From Capsicum annuum (lineage: Eukaryota; Streptophyta; Magnoliopsida; Solanales; Solanaceae), in NCBI RefSeq assembly GCF_002878395.1, contig NC_061116.1, positions 120,070,692 through 120,134,691 of the forward strand: a stretch of 64,000 bases of DNA, given 5' to 3'. Under the pieces are notes generated by a model. That model saw nothing but the letters and a program-made list of their open reading frames with translations, searched no databases and had not been told where the DNA came from. Below, piece by piece: positions 12,451-24,281 of the stretch. The position numbers and the translations under genes were made by a program. How positions within the stretch are numbered: position 1 is the first letter of the stretch; every line of letters begins with the position of its first letter.

Positions 12451-15400
12451 TGGGCAAGATCTGGATATGGAATTAGAGTATGGGTTGAATTTGGAGCCTT
12501 AGGGGTTGAATTGTTGGAAGAAACCCTTGCTTTTTGTTATTGAGAATTTAGGAGAAGAGGGATTGTGTAATTGGTGTATTTTAGGGTTATGGGATGATGA
12601 AATCATATTTATATTAGTCATAGGATGGTTTAGGACATAAATGACCAGTTTAACCTAGAAAAACTAAAGAGAAATATAGGTTTTAGTGTTTCTAAAAATA
12701 GAGGCATGCCATGTCGAAATCGCGGAGCACAGGAAGTGTGCTACGTTGAAATCGCGTACCCTCACTAGTTTCTCATTAAAATTCTCATAACTTTTTGCTC
12801 GGGTATAGAATTAAGGTGAAATTAGATGCATTGGAAAGAGGAATGTAACGCCTAAAGACTACACCCTGGGCACCACACGGTACTTATGATCCCGAAGGAC
12901 CACAAGCTAACCCATAACTGGTACCTACTGTGAGCACTAATTAATAATCATAAAGTTTATGCAGAAGTAAAGCTGAAAATGCCATAAGGTTCATAAAACT
13001 GAATCAAAACTGAATACATCTGCAGAACAAATGCTAACTGATAATGTTTAAAAGCCTCTAAACATCTGAAATAAAATAGTTGATGGGAAAGGTCCCAACT
13101 AACTCACAACTACTTTATGAAATAACTAAAATACTAAAATAATGCAATGACTAAATAAGTATCTCATCCTCGATGGATGAGGATTCACTACTATAGCTGT
13201 AGCTGATCGACAAATCTGGCTAAGTATAGTCAGGAACCCAAGCGTCCAAACCTATGATATAAGACATCATAGCACAAGAGAAAGTATGAATCAATACTTT
13301 GAATGTACTGGTATGATAGGTGAGGTTAGGCTAATATGCATAGGTTTATGTGCATGAGTAATAATAGTAACTTAATATCATGAAGTAACTGGATGAGATT
13401 ATATACAAGACTGGGAATACTAAAGATACTGAACATTTAATAACAAGCATATATCATTTGTCTGAATTAGACTAAAACTGAAGTACTGAGTTTTTGATAA
13501 ATTATTACTAATAACTGAAAGTTATGATCGTGTAGAACTAAACTGAGTTCTGTACTGAATACTGAATACTGAAATTGAGACTATGAGAGTTATCATCTAA
13601 TTGACATACCCCAATTATAGAGTGATATGGGGTCCAACTTATAAACCCATTTGGAAGGGTGTTAGCACCATGCCACGGGTTACTAATAATGGCTGGGTCA
13701 ACCTTAATCTGGCAAGAAGATTTATGAGATGTATATGGTTACATCAACCCTATTCTGGCAAGAAGATGATTTATCCTATAAGGGATATGTAGTTCTATAA
13801 CTTAGGGACTGCTACTAAGGTTCAAAACCTATACTGGAAGGAATGCCTCTATCCCTGGGTTCACTCAGTGCTGAATCTTACTCCCAACTAAACTGACACT
13901 GATTACTAGACTGTACTAAGCTTGACTGGACTCACACTAATTCTATTAACTGTCTAAATACTACTGTTTAGGATACTACAGAATCATTCTATTATGACTG
14001 TAACTAAGTAAGCAGCTAATTTTTGGGTATACAATACCCACAGGACTCGATAACATAACTAATAGAACCATATCACAATTTTAAAAGCATTACAATTAGG
14101 ACATCATGCACAATTCATTCACATAGATATCTTGTCAAACACTTGGGGGGGCATGGTTCTTGTTCTTGAGAAAGAATAACATGGGGATATCATGACTAAA
14201 ATATTCAACTCACAATTCATGGACTATGACATGAGGAGTATATAAATCAACACACATGCTAGTTTATTTACTTGAAATTCATAATTTTCTTAGTTTAAAA
14301 CCCATAAAATCAACACATACATGAACACAATTCAAATTAAGTATATAATTTATAATTTAAGTTCTCAAAAAGGATTCTTGAACTCCAAGGGTTGAAGGAA
14401 CCCAAGGATGAACACCAAACATACCTTGATTTCTGAATTTGTGAGAATTGATGGTGTATTCTTGAGATTTGATCTTGAATCTTGAAAGACAAGGGTTTTT
14501 TCTTGAAAGAGGGATACTTTAAATTTGAGAGAATTGTGAAATAATGAGCAAATAATTCTCTATTGGGACTTAAATCCCATGTTTGGACTAAGTGGGGTGG
14601 AGGGAAAGGACTTAAATGCCCTTGGGAATTAAAAAATTAGAACTGAACTAAAAATCCTGATTTTGACACCCGACACGATGTGGTGTAATCACGTTGGGCC
14701 ATTAGAAAAGGGATAATCTCAAATTTAACCAGCGGTGCAACGCGGTGAAATCACGTTGAGCCATTTGAAAATAGACAATTCCAAAATGGCACCTTGGCGC
14801 GACACAATACCAATCATGGTGCCTCACTAGAAAATGATGAACTTGAAATAACCCCTTGGTGCGACGCGGTGCTTATCATGTTGGGCTACTATTTTCACTA
14901 AAAGTGCCATAACTTCTCACCCGAGTATCGAATTTGGATAAAATTGGTATCATTTGAAAGCTAATTCAATTTCCTATAATTTGGTAGATCTTGAGCTAGA
15001 AAATTCTCAATAGAGCAAGGAATATGCTTGTTTTAAGTTAACTAAAACAACATTCTTCTAAAAAATTCAATCGGTTAGGATTATTTTGATTCGCCTAATA
15101 GCCAGGAGTTATTTGAGGCTTTAATATACATCAAACTCACTCATAAAACTACCAGAGAACTATAATGTACTATGAATGATCTTGAAACATGGCACTGATA
15201 TTGGTTTGGATTTTTGGGGTATTACAAGGACACAATTATGTATAACTTGGTGGTTCTTGAGATCCAAAATTTCATATATTCTAGAAGTTATACATTTTCA
15301 AAGTTGACCCTTGTAGTATTAAATACCAAAATTTGGTCGAATCAAAAGCAGTTAACTCAACTTTGATCTAAGTCTTTATGAACATTTTTCACCTCGATAG

Positions 15401-15519
15401 CACTTTTTACACTAGGAAAATTGTCATAACTCTTGTATTTACATAGTAATCATTGGTTTTGAGTTCATACATGTAGGAACGATGGTTTAAATTCTAGTAT
15501 AAAAATGTAGGGTGTTACA
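12451..15519 (-). repeat. M1 5' LTR, truncated and split by a solo LTR
   Basis: About 12480-12843 and 15227-15519 align continuously with 10750-11406 once the insert at 12844-15226 is removed. The plus-strand right end (GTGTTACA, 15512-15519) is intact. The other LTR end is missing, so the deletion that removed the M1 internal region also removed most of this LTR. Confidence 0.7.
12844..15226 (-). repeat. Solo LTR (2,383 bp) nested in the M1 LTR
   Basis: It begins TGTAACGCC and ends GTATTACA, complementary-style LTR termini on the minus strand. It interrupts M1 LTR sequence that continues on both sides, and the flanks aggaa (12839-12843) and aggac (15227-15231) form a 4/5 target duplication. 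Length and internal landmarks match the long-LTR class seen at 8976. No internal region is present, as expected after recombination between the two LTRs of a full element. A word cluster (cgacgcggtg, cacgttgggcc and variants) lies at 14655-14890. The frame at 13601-13792 is a shadow. Confidence 0.8.
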
Positions 15520-15613
15520 TATTCCTTATTAGTTCAACCCTAACCTATTGGGTTCTATATTTAATTCTATGAATGTTTTATACTTTCTTAGAGGTGTAAT
15601 TTCTATGACATCA
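15520..15613 (+). repeat. Athila 5' LTR, right end
   Basis: This matches the end of the 3' LTR (about 37230-37328): attcctt, acc-caactta/acctattgggctct, ctcttagaggtgtaatt and ga-atca. The LTR ends with tca at 15613, immediately before the primer-binding site. Confidence 0.8.
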
Positions 15614-15618
15614 AATTT

Positions 15619-15636
15619 TGAAGTCGTTACCAGGGA
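15619..15636 (+). other. Athila primer-binding site, tRNA-Asp type, degenerate
   Basis: TGAAGTCGTTACCAGGGA matches 13 of 18 bases of the complement of the plant tRNA-Asp 3' end (TGGCGCCGTTGCCGGGGA), the primer known for Athila elements. Four of the five differences are C-to-T or G-to-A transitions. Confidence 0.75.
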
Positions 15637-15729
15637 ATTCAGTTATGAATTGATTGATCGAGTTTGTTGAAGTTGTTGGTTTTGTTTGTAGATTTTTGGT
15701 TTTCTTGTATTTTTAGGGTACATACCAGT

Positions 15730-17690
15730 GATGCCCAGTACTTGGAGTCAAGGCAATACCCTAATTCTATTTAATCTAGAAGTAGAATGTACCTTACAAC
15801 AAAATCATAGGAAGGAGTGAGAAGAAGCTTATGATTAAGGAGCCCTGTGTGAAGGGGTTCATGATGGCCCAAAAACATTGTTTTGGCCACCTCAATATGG
15901 TGTTCATGAAACTAAAGAACAAGTAGATGCTTGGTTAATGGCCGAATATAATGCTAGGCAAGCAGTAGCCCATCAAGTAGCTTTAGAGGAAATGGCCAGG
16001 TAGAAGGATGAAAAATATCGAGAAATACTTGATAGAGATATGATTAGATGGAATAATGGTCAACAAACCATTTAGTAGCACTTTCCAGTGTATGATGATT
16101 CATAAGAATATTTAGGGGAAGTTGAGCTTGTTGAAACAAGTGCAATCATTCCTCTAGAATTGCCCCAAAGTACCAAAATCAATTTATATGCATAATGATC
16201 CAGTTGTTAAAATTGTAGGAGGTGCTTATTGGGTTGCATACTGATGATAAAAACATGAACCTTATGAACATTTTGGAGATTTATACTTTATAAAATATGA
16301 CTTGGGTGAGTCAGGAAGCTATACGACTGAGGTTATTTCTATTGTCTCTGATAGGAGAAGTTACCTTGTTATTAGGAGAGCTACCTTATGGGTTTATTAC
16401 AACTTGGAATGAGTTAAGGATGCGGTTCTTGGATTGATTCTTCCCACACTTTATAATTCTATAAATGACAAATGAAATCAATAAAGTTAGATAGTTACAT
16501 TCAGAGGCACAATAGCTAATACTACTATAGGTGGAGCTTTCACGAGTCTTTCCTAGGATCAGACTTCAAAAATCTTAGATTGAATCACTAAAACCAATTA
16601 CGGGTAGCATACTGAGGAGGTAGATGTATCAGTCGGTACTTATGTGTTTGGTATTTCCAGTGAGCAGAGAGCATTGGATGAGATAGTGGCTCAAGAGGTA
16701 GCACAACTGAGAACTAAGATTGGCCTATATACAAAGTGGTTCACAATAATGGGAGCAATAAAGGTAAATGTAGTGGGTACTTTAGGTAGGGATTCTAGAT
16801 AGAAAGAGTCATATTTTGAGAAAGAAGCTAACTATTTAGATATAGATATGGCGGGTTTTTGAGCCAAAGGCCAAGGGCCTAATTAAGACACTTGGAATTT
16901 GAGACAAGGGAGTCAAGGTTGGAACTACTATAGAGATAGGTATAGGGACAAGAGTAGAGAGCACAATGGTGACTATAGAAGGAAACACAATTGCAAATAT
17001 AAAGGTAGCCTTTATATTCCACTGGGGAATTATGACGCGGTGTTCGGATGTTCGAGAATGGAAGCATTTCTTGTAATAATTTTAAAGGGCTTAAAGATCC
17101 AAGAAAGTTTACTTAGGGAAATCAAGAAAGATATTTCAGGTTTGAGATAGAAAGTAGAGTCGCATGCAACTATAATTAAGCAGCTATCGGGCACTCTTCC
17201 TAGCAACACTATTCTAAATCCAAAAAATAATAGTCACTACCTATCTATTTCCACACAGAGTGGTATAGATATTTTTGATCCATATCGTCTATGTGTGATG
17301 ATATAAGGAATGACCCGTTGGTGATTAATGATACGGATGAATATGAAACAGATAAGTTGGTGACTAATGGTGAGGTATCTCAAAAATTGATAAGTGTAGC
17401 AAAAAGAGCTAACAATGATAAAGAAAAGGTTAAGGAGGTCACACCAGTATTAAAGCCCATTTCTCGACCTCTTTAGTTTTCCACCAAGGTTGAAGAAGAA
17501 AACTAAAGAAGGGAAGTATCAAAAGTTTATGTCTACATTGAAAGAGTTGTCTATGAATATCCCTCTTGTTGAAGCTTTGAAACAGATGCCTAGTTATGCA
17601 AAGTTTATGAAGGAATTGGTGACCCAGAAGTGGACGATCAGTTTTGAGCCTGCTGATAATATGCAACACTAGAGTTCCATTGCCTCACTA
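15730..17690 (+). pseudogene. gag: Athila gag pseudogene
   Basis: The first recognisable block is the capsid-type segment at 16318-16450 (LRLFLLSLIGE and GFITTWNELRMRFL). A basic stretch at about 16900-17000 (QGWNYYRDRYRDKSRE) and a helical stretch at 17035-17150 (GCSRMEAFLVIILKGL, then LLREIKKDISGLR) follow. 17200-17290 reads SGTLPSNTILNPKNN and a TQSG motif; 17490-17672 continues as KEGKYQKFMSTLKELSMNIP and VEALKQMPSYAKFMKELV. This block order is typical of the Athila Gag/Gag-Pol junction. Stops and frame changes are numerous, and the start codon cannot be assigned. Confidence 0.75.
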
Positions 17691-17749
17691 TCTCTAGTAT
17701 AAAAATTGAAAGACTCGGGAGCTTTCACCATTTCTTTTACTAATTGGGT

Positions 17750-18110
17750 CTTTCAACTTTAAACAAGCCTTATGTAACTTGGCAACTAACATTAATTTGA
17801 TACCGCTAGTTGTATACAAATACTTGGGGTTGAGGTTACCTAAGCGGACCTCTATGGTTTCTATTCATGGCAGATTGTACTGTGAAGAAGTCGGTTGGTA
17901 TATTATGTTATGTGTTGGTAAATGTGAATTTTTTATATTCCTAGCTGCTTTTGTGCTTAGTTATTGTGAGGTTGATTTTGACATCCCTATCATCTTAGGA
18001 AGGCATTTCTTAGCCACATTAGGCTATTGGTTGACATAGAGATAGGGTAGATAAAATTTAGGCTAAATGATGAGCAAGTCACATTCAATATGTGTTAGTC
18101 AATAAAGCAA
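17750..18110 (+). pseudogene. Athila aspartic protease remnant
   Basis: An open stretch at 17779-18039 holds the protease fold landmarks: NINLIPLVVYKYLGL at the N-terminal side and FDIPIILGRHFLATLG at the C-terminal side. The position expected to carry the catalytic Asp of D-x-G reads Asn and the Gly reads Ala (NLATNIN), so the enzyme would be inactive even without the stop at 18040. The Asp-to-Asn change fits a G-to-A transition. Confidence 0.75.
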
Positions 18111-19480
18111 TAAAAGGCCATGCTGGGGATTTTTTGATAGACACCATAGATGAAGATACATTGGTTGTACCCATTAAAGAGAGGCTTGGTGTAGAGGCAC
18201 TCATGTCTGTGATAATGAATTTTGATAGCAATGTTATTGGTGAATATAATGAGCTAGTGAGTGCACTTATCAGCAGAGGTTCATATACTTATGCTCTAAA
18301 GAAGTTGGACTTTGATAATAAAAATAGAGCAACCTCGCCAACTAGGTCGTCCATTGAGGAGCCACCTATTTTGGAATTGATGGCTCTCCCCTCTTATTTG
18401 TGTTATGAATTTGTAGGGGCCAACAATACATTGCTAGTTATTATTACAACATATCTATTAGTGTCATAGGTTAAGGCCTTGATATCGGTGTTGCATAGGT
18501 TTAAAAGAGCTATTGGTTGGACTATCGCTACATAGTTAAAATTCTACTTGGAATTTGTACTCATAAGATTCAGCTAAGAGCCAAATATGTGCCTATCATT
18601 AAGCACCAACATTGATTGAATACATCTATGCAAGAGGCGGTGAATAAGAAGACCAATAAGTAGTTAGATGTAGGTGTGGTTTACCCTATCATCCATAATA
18701 AATAGGTGAGAGCGGTCCAGTGTATGCCAAAGAAGGGTGGGATCACTGTTGTCCTTAATGAGAAAAATGAGTTAGTTCATGTGAGACCAGTCACGATATG
18801 GAGAGTTTGTATGGATTACAAAAATTTGAATACTTGGACTCAGAAGGACGACTTTCCTATGCCATTCATGGATCAGATGTTAGACTGCCTTGCAGGTGGA
18901 GGATGGTATTATTTTTTGATGGTTATTTAGGGTGTAATCAGATTTGTCTTGATCGTGAGGACCAAGAGAAAACCAGTTTTACTAGTTTATATGGGACATT
19001 TAAAATTAAGAAGATGCCCTTCGGTCTTTGTGATACTCTTGTGACCCTTCATCATTGCATGATATCCATCTTTTCTGACATGGTGGAGGATAAAATCAGA
19101 GGATAAAATCAAAGTATTCATGGGTGATTTCTATGTTTTGGGTAATTTTTTTGGTGATTGTCTAGGTAACTTGGCCAACACACTACAAAGATGTGAAGAG
19201 TGCAACCTGGTGCTAATTTGGGAGAAGTTCCACTTCATGATCGAATAGGGGAGAGTTATTGCAAACAAAATTTTAAAGAAGGGGATAGAGGTCAACAAGG
19301 CTAAAATTAAGGTAACTGAAAAATTACCTCCACTAATTTCTGTGAAGGGAATTTAGAGTTTCTAGGGTCATGCAAATTTGTGTAGATGTTTCATCAAGGA
19401 ATTATCTTAAATTGCAAATCCTTTGTGCAAATTATTATAGAAGGAGGTAAAGTTTTTGTTTGATGATTCTTGTAACTTTT
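18110..19480 (+). pseudogene. Athila reverse transcriptase pseudogene
   Basis: 18092-18469 is the linker before RT (PSYLCYEFVGANNTLLVIIT). RT blocks follow: a QEAVNKKTNK segment near 18630, VQCMPKKGGITVV near 18715, WRVCMDYKNLNTW near 18800, and after a frameshift near 18915 DREDQEKTSFTSLYGTFK and KKMPFGLCD. The catalytic box reads FMGD at 19117-19128, with the first Asp replaced by Gly. A 12-bp local duplication of gataaaatcaga lies just before it at about 19088-19110. Thumb sequence runs to about 19430 (EKLPPLISVKGI). Confidence 0.8.
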
Positions 19481-19910
19481 GAGTGCTTGAAAGAGAGGTT
19501 GATCTCAACTCCTATTATTGTCTCTAAATTGGACCTTTCTATTTAATGTGATGTGTAATACAAATGGTGTGGACCTAGGAGCATCCCTAGGCTAAAGATG
19601 ATAAAATATACTTTTTCTGACTTACTATGCCAGTAGAGCTATCTCCCACATGAAACAACTACACGGTCACTGAACAGGAATAACTTGCGGTGGTGTTTGC
19701 ATTTGAAAAATTCTTGTCCTACTTGATTGGTACTAAAGTCATTTTGCACACCAATCATTCTTCTATTAGGTACCTTATTATGAAGAAATCTAATGTTGAT
19801 CTAATGGGTACTATTGCTATAAAAATTTGATTTTGAGGTTAAGGACTGAAAGGGCACTAAAAATTAAGTTACAGACCATCTGTCCTTCCTAGAAGAGGAA
19901 GCGATGCTTA
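19480..19910 (+). pseudogene. Athila RNase H remnant
   Basis: Blocks recognisable in shifting frames include a CDVxY-like start at about 19540, a YTVTEQE-LAVVFAFEKF segment at 19660-19715, HTNHSSIRYLIMKK at about 19747-19790 and a VTDHLSxLEEEAM-like end at about 19870-19905. The order is that of gypsy RNase H. It is broken by frameshifts and stops. Confidence 0.7.
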
Positions 19911-21180
19911 TACTAGGGTATGGGCTAGAGATTAATGATTCTTTTTCAAATGGGCATATCTTTGCAGTATTACAAGACTTAATCCCTTGGTTTTTTGACT
20001 TTGTTAATTATTTGGAAAGTGACCTCATCCTAGAAGACATGTAATTTCAACAACAAAAATGATTTATCCTTGAGGTAATAATTTTTTTTTGGGATGATCC
20101 ATACTTATTTTGGGTGTGTGCTGATGGTGTCATTCGGAGGTGTATTCCCAAGGTTGAGTAATAAGTATTTTGGTTTCCTTTCATTTATCTCTAGTTTGGG
20201 GTCACCATGGAGGTACTTTCAGTGCCTACAAAATTCTGCAATATGGTTACTATTGTGCAACTATCTATAAGGATGCACATGATTATGCAAGGGCCTGTGA
20301 CCAAGGCCAAAGGTAGGGAAATATCTGACGGAAGCATGAGCTCCTTTTGACGTCCATCCTTAAGCTTGAGCTATTTAATGTGTGGGCTATTTAATTTATG
20401 GGCCTATTTGTGAGTTCTTATGAGAGGAAGTACTTCTTGGTGGTATTCAACTACACATCCAAGTGGGTGAAAGAAATTGCACTTCCCAATAATAAAGGTC
20501 GGAGTGCCATAACATTTTAAAGAGGAATATTTCTTCTAGAGTTGGTACTCCATAAGTTATCATCAGTGATGATGGGTATCATTTTTGCAATCATTTGTCC
20601 AAAGCCTTACTTGAGAAATATGGTGTGAAACATAATTTGGCAATACCTTACCACCCACAGTTAAGTGGGAAAGTCAAGGCCTCCAATCGAAAGATAATGT
20701 CCATTTTGGAAAAAACTATGAATGCTAATAGGACTGACTGGTCGAGAAAGTTAGACTATGCACTTTGGGCCTATCAGGCACCTTATAATACCCCCACTGG
20801 TATATCTCCTTGTCAACTTATGTATGGAAAGGCATGTCATATGTCAGTTGAACTTGAGAATAAGGCACTACGGGCATTGAATGAGTTGAGATTAGAGTGG
20901 AGCACCGCCACACACTTGATATTGGGCAAGATGAATGAGATGGATGAGTTTTTCCTCTGTGCCTATAAGATTTTAGCATTTTTAAAGGAACTATAAAATT
21001 ATACCATGACAAAAGAACTGAGATAAAGGAATTCCAACCAGGAGATTTGTTTTTTTTTTTGTATAATTCGAGACTTTGCTTGTTTCCTGGCAAGTTGAAG
21101 TTTAGGTGGTCTTGACCATTCAATGTGGTAAGAGTATTTTTTTATGGTTTGATTGAGTTACAGTGAGTTAGTGATGTCCC
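19910..21180 (+). pseudogene. Athila integrase pseudogene
   Basis: The zinc-binding region is at 20190-20310 (WGHHGGTFSAYKIL, then a DAHDYARACD segment). The best-preserved core piece is the 133-residue frame 20595-20996, with LLEKYGVKHNLAIPYHPQLSG, DWSRKLDYALWAYQAPYNTP and QLMYGKACHM. Where the third catalytic acidic residue (Glu) is expected, codon 20676-20678 reads Lys. 21035-21180 is the C-terminal domain (FQPGDLF-like, then a SRLCLFPGKLK-like stretch). The reverse-strand frame at 20818-21123 is a shadow. Confidence 0.8.
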
Positions 21181-22640
21181 ATTCAAGGTGAGCAAACATT
21201 GTGTTAAACATTTTATGGGAAGCATGAAGGGGATAAAAATGAGTGTGAATAAGAGCCTTGCCGAAGTTTGAGTAGTTAAGGGAGATGAGTCGTGTTACGA
21301 TGTTAAATAAAGTAATTCATGAGAGGTAATCCATGGGATTTTCGGTGAAGTCTGAGCACCCAATACAGCCACATCATGTTGCAACATTAAATCAAGAACT
21401 TCTTTGGAGAAAACCTATGGTTTTTGTATTAAATTTATTTTGTTTTGTAGGATAGGAAGCATAAGGAAAACACAGGCTTAAGTTAAAATTGCAAAAAATT
21501 CAGACATGTCCAGGTTAGTTATCTTACGAGTGTAGTCTAAGGGGCGTGAGTTTAACCCATGAATCAAGGATTGGACTTGTGATAATTAGTAGGACCTGAC
21601 TCATGAGTCCTACCAACGGACCATGAGTCCAATCCATGACTCATGAGTCAAGTCATGGGAATCAGATTACCCTAGTAGGTTTCAGAATCTTGACTCACGA
21701 TTTTAACCTATGAGTCGTGAGTCAAACCCATGATTCATGGGTTGTGTCATAGAAATTAGAGAAGAAATTTTGTTTATAGAACTCTACTCATGCCCTCAGC
21801 TTATGATTCAAGAATTAGACTCACGACTTATGAGTCACCACTGGACCCAGGTGACCCAAAATTCAAATTTTAATGTAAAATCACTAGGTCCATGCAACCT
21901 AACCCAGATCGGACATTTCCCTTACCTTTTAATCCTAAACTCTATCCACTTCTCAAAGAGAATAACTCCTATTAAAATTTTAAAAATTCTAAACACATTC
22001 TCTCCCCCTTTAGTCAAATCACATCCCTAAATACACTTATTGTGTATGTGAGAATTTTTGAAATTGTGAACATAGTCTAGTTTTGTATTTGCTTCAATAT
22101 TCATCATTAACAAGTACTAAGGGATAGGCAAATTATTTCAAAGCTTAGATTGTGCAATTTCAACTCGAGTATCATGATTTTGGTGTGCTATGAACTTAAA
22201 AAGTTTTGAAGTGAATTGAGTAATATGAACCTTTTAATCAAAAAGTTAGACTGAATACGTTAAACTCGTGCAATTTAGAGTTAAGAAATATAAGTTGAAT
22301 CAGTAACCCTCAAGTTCAAACTCATGAGCCCAACCCATGAGTTGTGAATTATGTTCATGAATCATGGATTAGACTCATGAAAATCAGACCTAAAGATCTG
22401 AAACCCACACTTAGAATCTGATACCTATTAGGGAAAGTCATGACTCATAACTTAAACCCACGAGTCATGGGTGGAACTTGTGGATTGACTTCTTAATTCA
22501 TGAGTACAACCCATGAGTCATGAGTTTAGTCTACGAGTTGTGAACTACAATCATGGTTTAAACCTGTACTTACACATATTTTTTTATTTGTTTCAATTAA
22601 TGTGATTTGATTAGTGATGATTCTCCATACAGATACCATC
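21181..22640 (+). other. Athila spacer between integrase and env-like region, rich in catgagtc words
   Basis: No protein family is recognisable here. From about 21540 to 21840 and again from 22310 to 22560 the sequence is crowded with variants of catgagtc, gactcatgag, aacccatgag and ttgtgaatt. Many are palindromic (actcatgagt), and the same vocabulary occurs in the Athila LTR at 7838-8110 and 36130-36395. A word-poor AT-rich stretch lies between them (21850-22300). The position directly upstream of the env-like region suggests a second promoter or a subgenomic control region, which is inference. Confidence 0.5.
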
Positions 22641-24281
22641 GCACCAAAAGCTAAATTGAAGGGTGTCCTTTACAAACTAAGAGACAAGTCTCCCAAGAAG
22701 ATTGGATCTATAGAGGACTAATCCATTATAGTACACCCTTAGTACTACATCAGACCCAGTACCTGACTCGGAGAGATGCAATAACTAGAGCTGCCATTCG
22801 GCTAGGTTCTCATCCTACACCACCACCGATATATCATTCCAGGCTTCAAGCCTCACCAACTTCTATTTCCATGGATGGAACTAGGATGAAGGCTGCACAG
22901 AGGTCACTATCATACTCTCCTAACCCTTCTTTAGTATGATGAGGGAGAGGATGAATATAGTTTCGGTGATAGTAAGAAAGAGTCAAACGTCCCTCAATTT
23001 AAAGAGAGAGAAGTCTAAGTTCGAAAGTAAAGATAGAGAAATAGATGCTCCCAGTTTAAGGAGGGATTAGAGTCTTTAAAAGGTGATTACAATACCACTG
23101 TATTAGCCCTAGTCACAGTAGTATAAGAGTCCACACACATCTCAATTGTGCCACCAGCCTCAACTATTCAGAGGTGGAGTGTTGAGCCTATGCAGAGCAT
23201 TTATGATCATGATATTAAGATTAATGATGAAGGTATAACTGGACAGAGCATAATTAAGGTGTCCCATATTGGGCTCACAGCTTTGACAGAGATTCAAAAC
23301 CTAAAGGCCATATTTGAAAAATATAGGCTTGGGTAAATAGTGAGACTTTTGGATCTCACTTCTAAGAGGTGCTTTATGAGTTCCTTGCATCCTATGCTAC
23401 ATCCATTGATTTTATCACACTAGCAGGTATGGGAGATCGGGACCAACCTCTACTAGTCCATACACTATTCAAAGGTGTTTGAGTTGGCTTATTTGAGGAG
23501 ACGATCCATAGATTTTTATTTGGATCGGAGGTTTAGAGGTTGATAACTATAATTGAGTTTTTCTAAAGAATGAGGACAATAAGGAGTAGGATGATGATGA
23601 TGGTTCCTGACTTGTGAGAGAAAAATAGAAGTCATTAAGATGGGTGGATTGATAGATTAGTGATCTTAGTGTTGACGCCACTTTGGTTGAGGGGAAGGCA
23701 AATATAAAGAGGCTATTCCTGCATGAGAGAACTTTTTGAGAGATCACTAGTATTCCTTTCCCCTGATTGATATGGAGACTATGTGATGCAGTGGGAGTAT
23801 CGATATTACCAGAGATTAATCATTCTATTAATATTAATTGGATGGCTAATGTAGGGTTGTCTTGTGGTGATGCCAACCCAGTTATGATAAAGAAAGAAAC
23901 TTTTTACCTCTTATAGAGAAACCCTCTTTAAGGGGCCTATCGATTTGGTTGAGCAAATTGATAGGATGACAGTAGGTGAAGATCATGAGACAGATAGCCA
24001 ATCTGTAGAAATTTTATCTATTGAGGGTAGTGAGGGGGCTATCGTTAGTTCAACTAAAAATTTTACTGCTATAGTGCCCCTTATCCATTAGCTTCAGGCA
24101 TGGTAATAGTATCTCGAGAGTTCTTATAATAGTTAGTGGACAGGCAGGAGGAGTTAGTAGAGTGCTAGACACACACTGACACTAGTTCGCCAAGTTACTT
24201 GGTCAGATTTGACCTTGGGTGTGGACTACTTGGGAGCAATCAAAGGTGAAGATTGAATCAAAGATGATGGCCGCTATTGAG
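22641..24281 (+). pseudogene. Athila env-like/3' ORF pseudogene, 5' part
   Basis: The reading begins near 22641 with PKAKLKGVLYKLRDKSPKKIGS, a basic N terminus of the kind seen in the third ORF of solanaceous Athila elements. Further pieces are a Ser/Thr/Pro-rich stretch, FELAYLRRRSIDFYLD-like sequence at about 23480-23535, and SCGDANPVMIKKETFYLL at about 23865-23915. The function of this ORF is not established (called env-like or a putative plant transposon protein). Tekay-1 interrupts it at 24282 and it resumes at 34129. Stops are frequent. Confidence 0.55.

Larger units (their letters stand above)
8976..15519 (-). mobile_element. M1: minus-strand Ty3/gypsy (Tekay/Del-like) relic with long LTRs and no pol
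   Basis: The insert begins TGTCACGATC and ends GTGTTACA, interrupts the Athila 5' LTR cleanly, and is flanked by tattt (8971-8975) and tattc (15520-15524), a 4/5 target duplication. A full LTR spans 8976-11406. Part of a second, with the same sequence, lies at about 12480-12843 and 15227-15519, split by a solo LTR. The polypurine tract at 11407-11440 reads on the minus strand. Only about 1 kb of internal DNA remains between the LTRs and I see no gag or pol in it, so most of the internal region and part of the 5' LTR are deleted. Confidence 0.75.

Noticed and set aside
20818..21123. 101-residue reverse-strand frame
   Set aside because: It is the shadow of the Athila integrase frame 20595-20996 and its C-terminal domain.
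21540..22560. Satellite DNA
   Set aside because: Words are dispersed and variable, without a fixed period, so this is not a tandem satellite.
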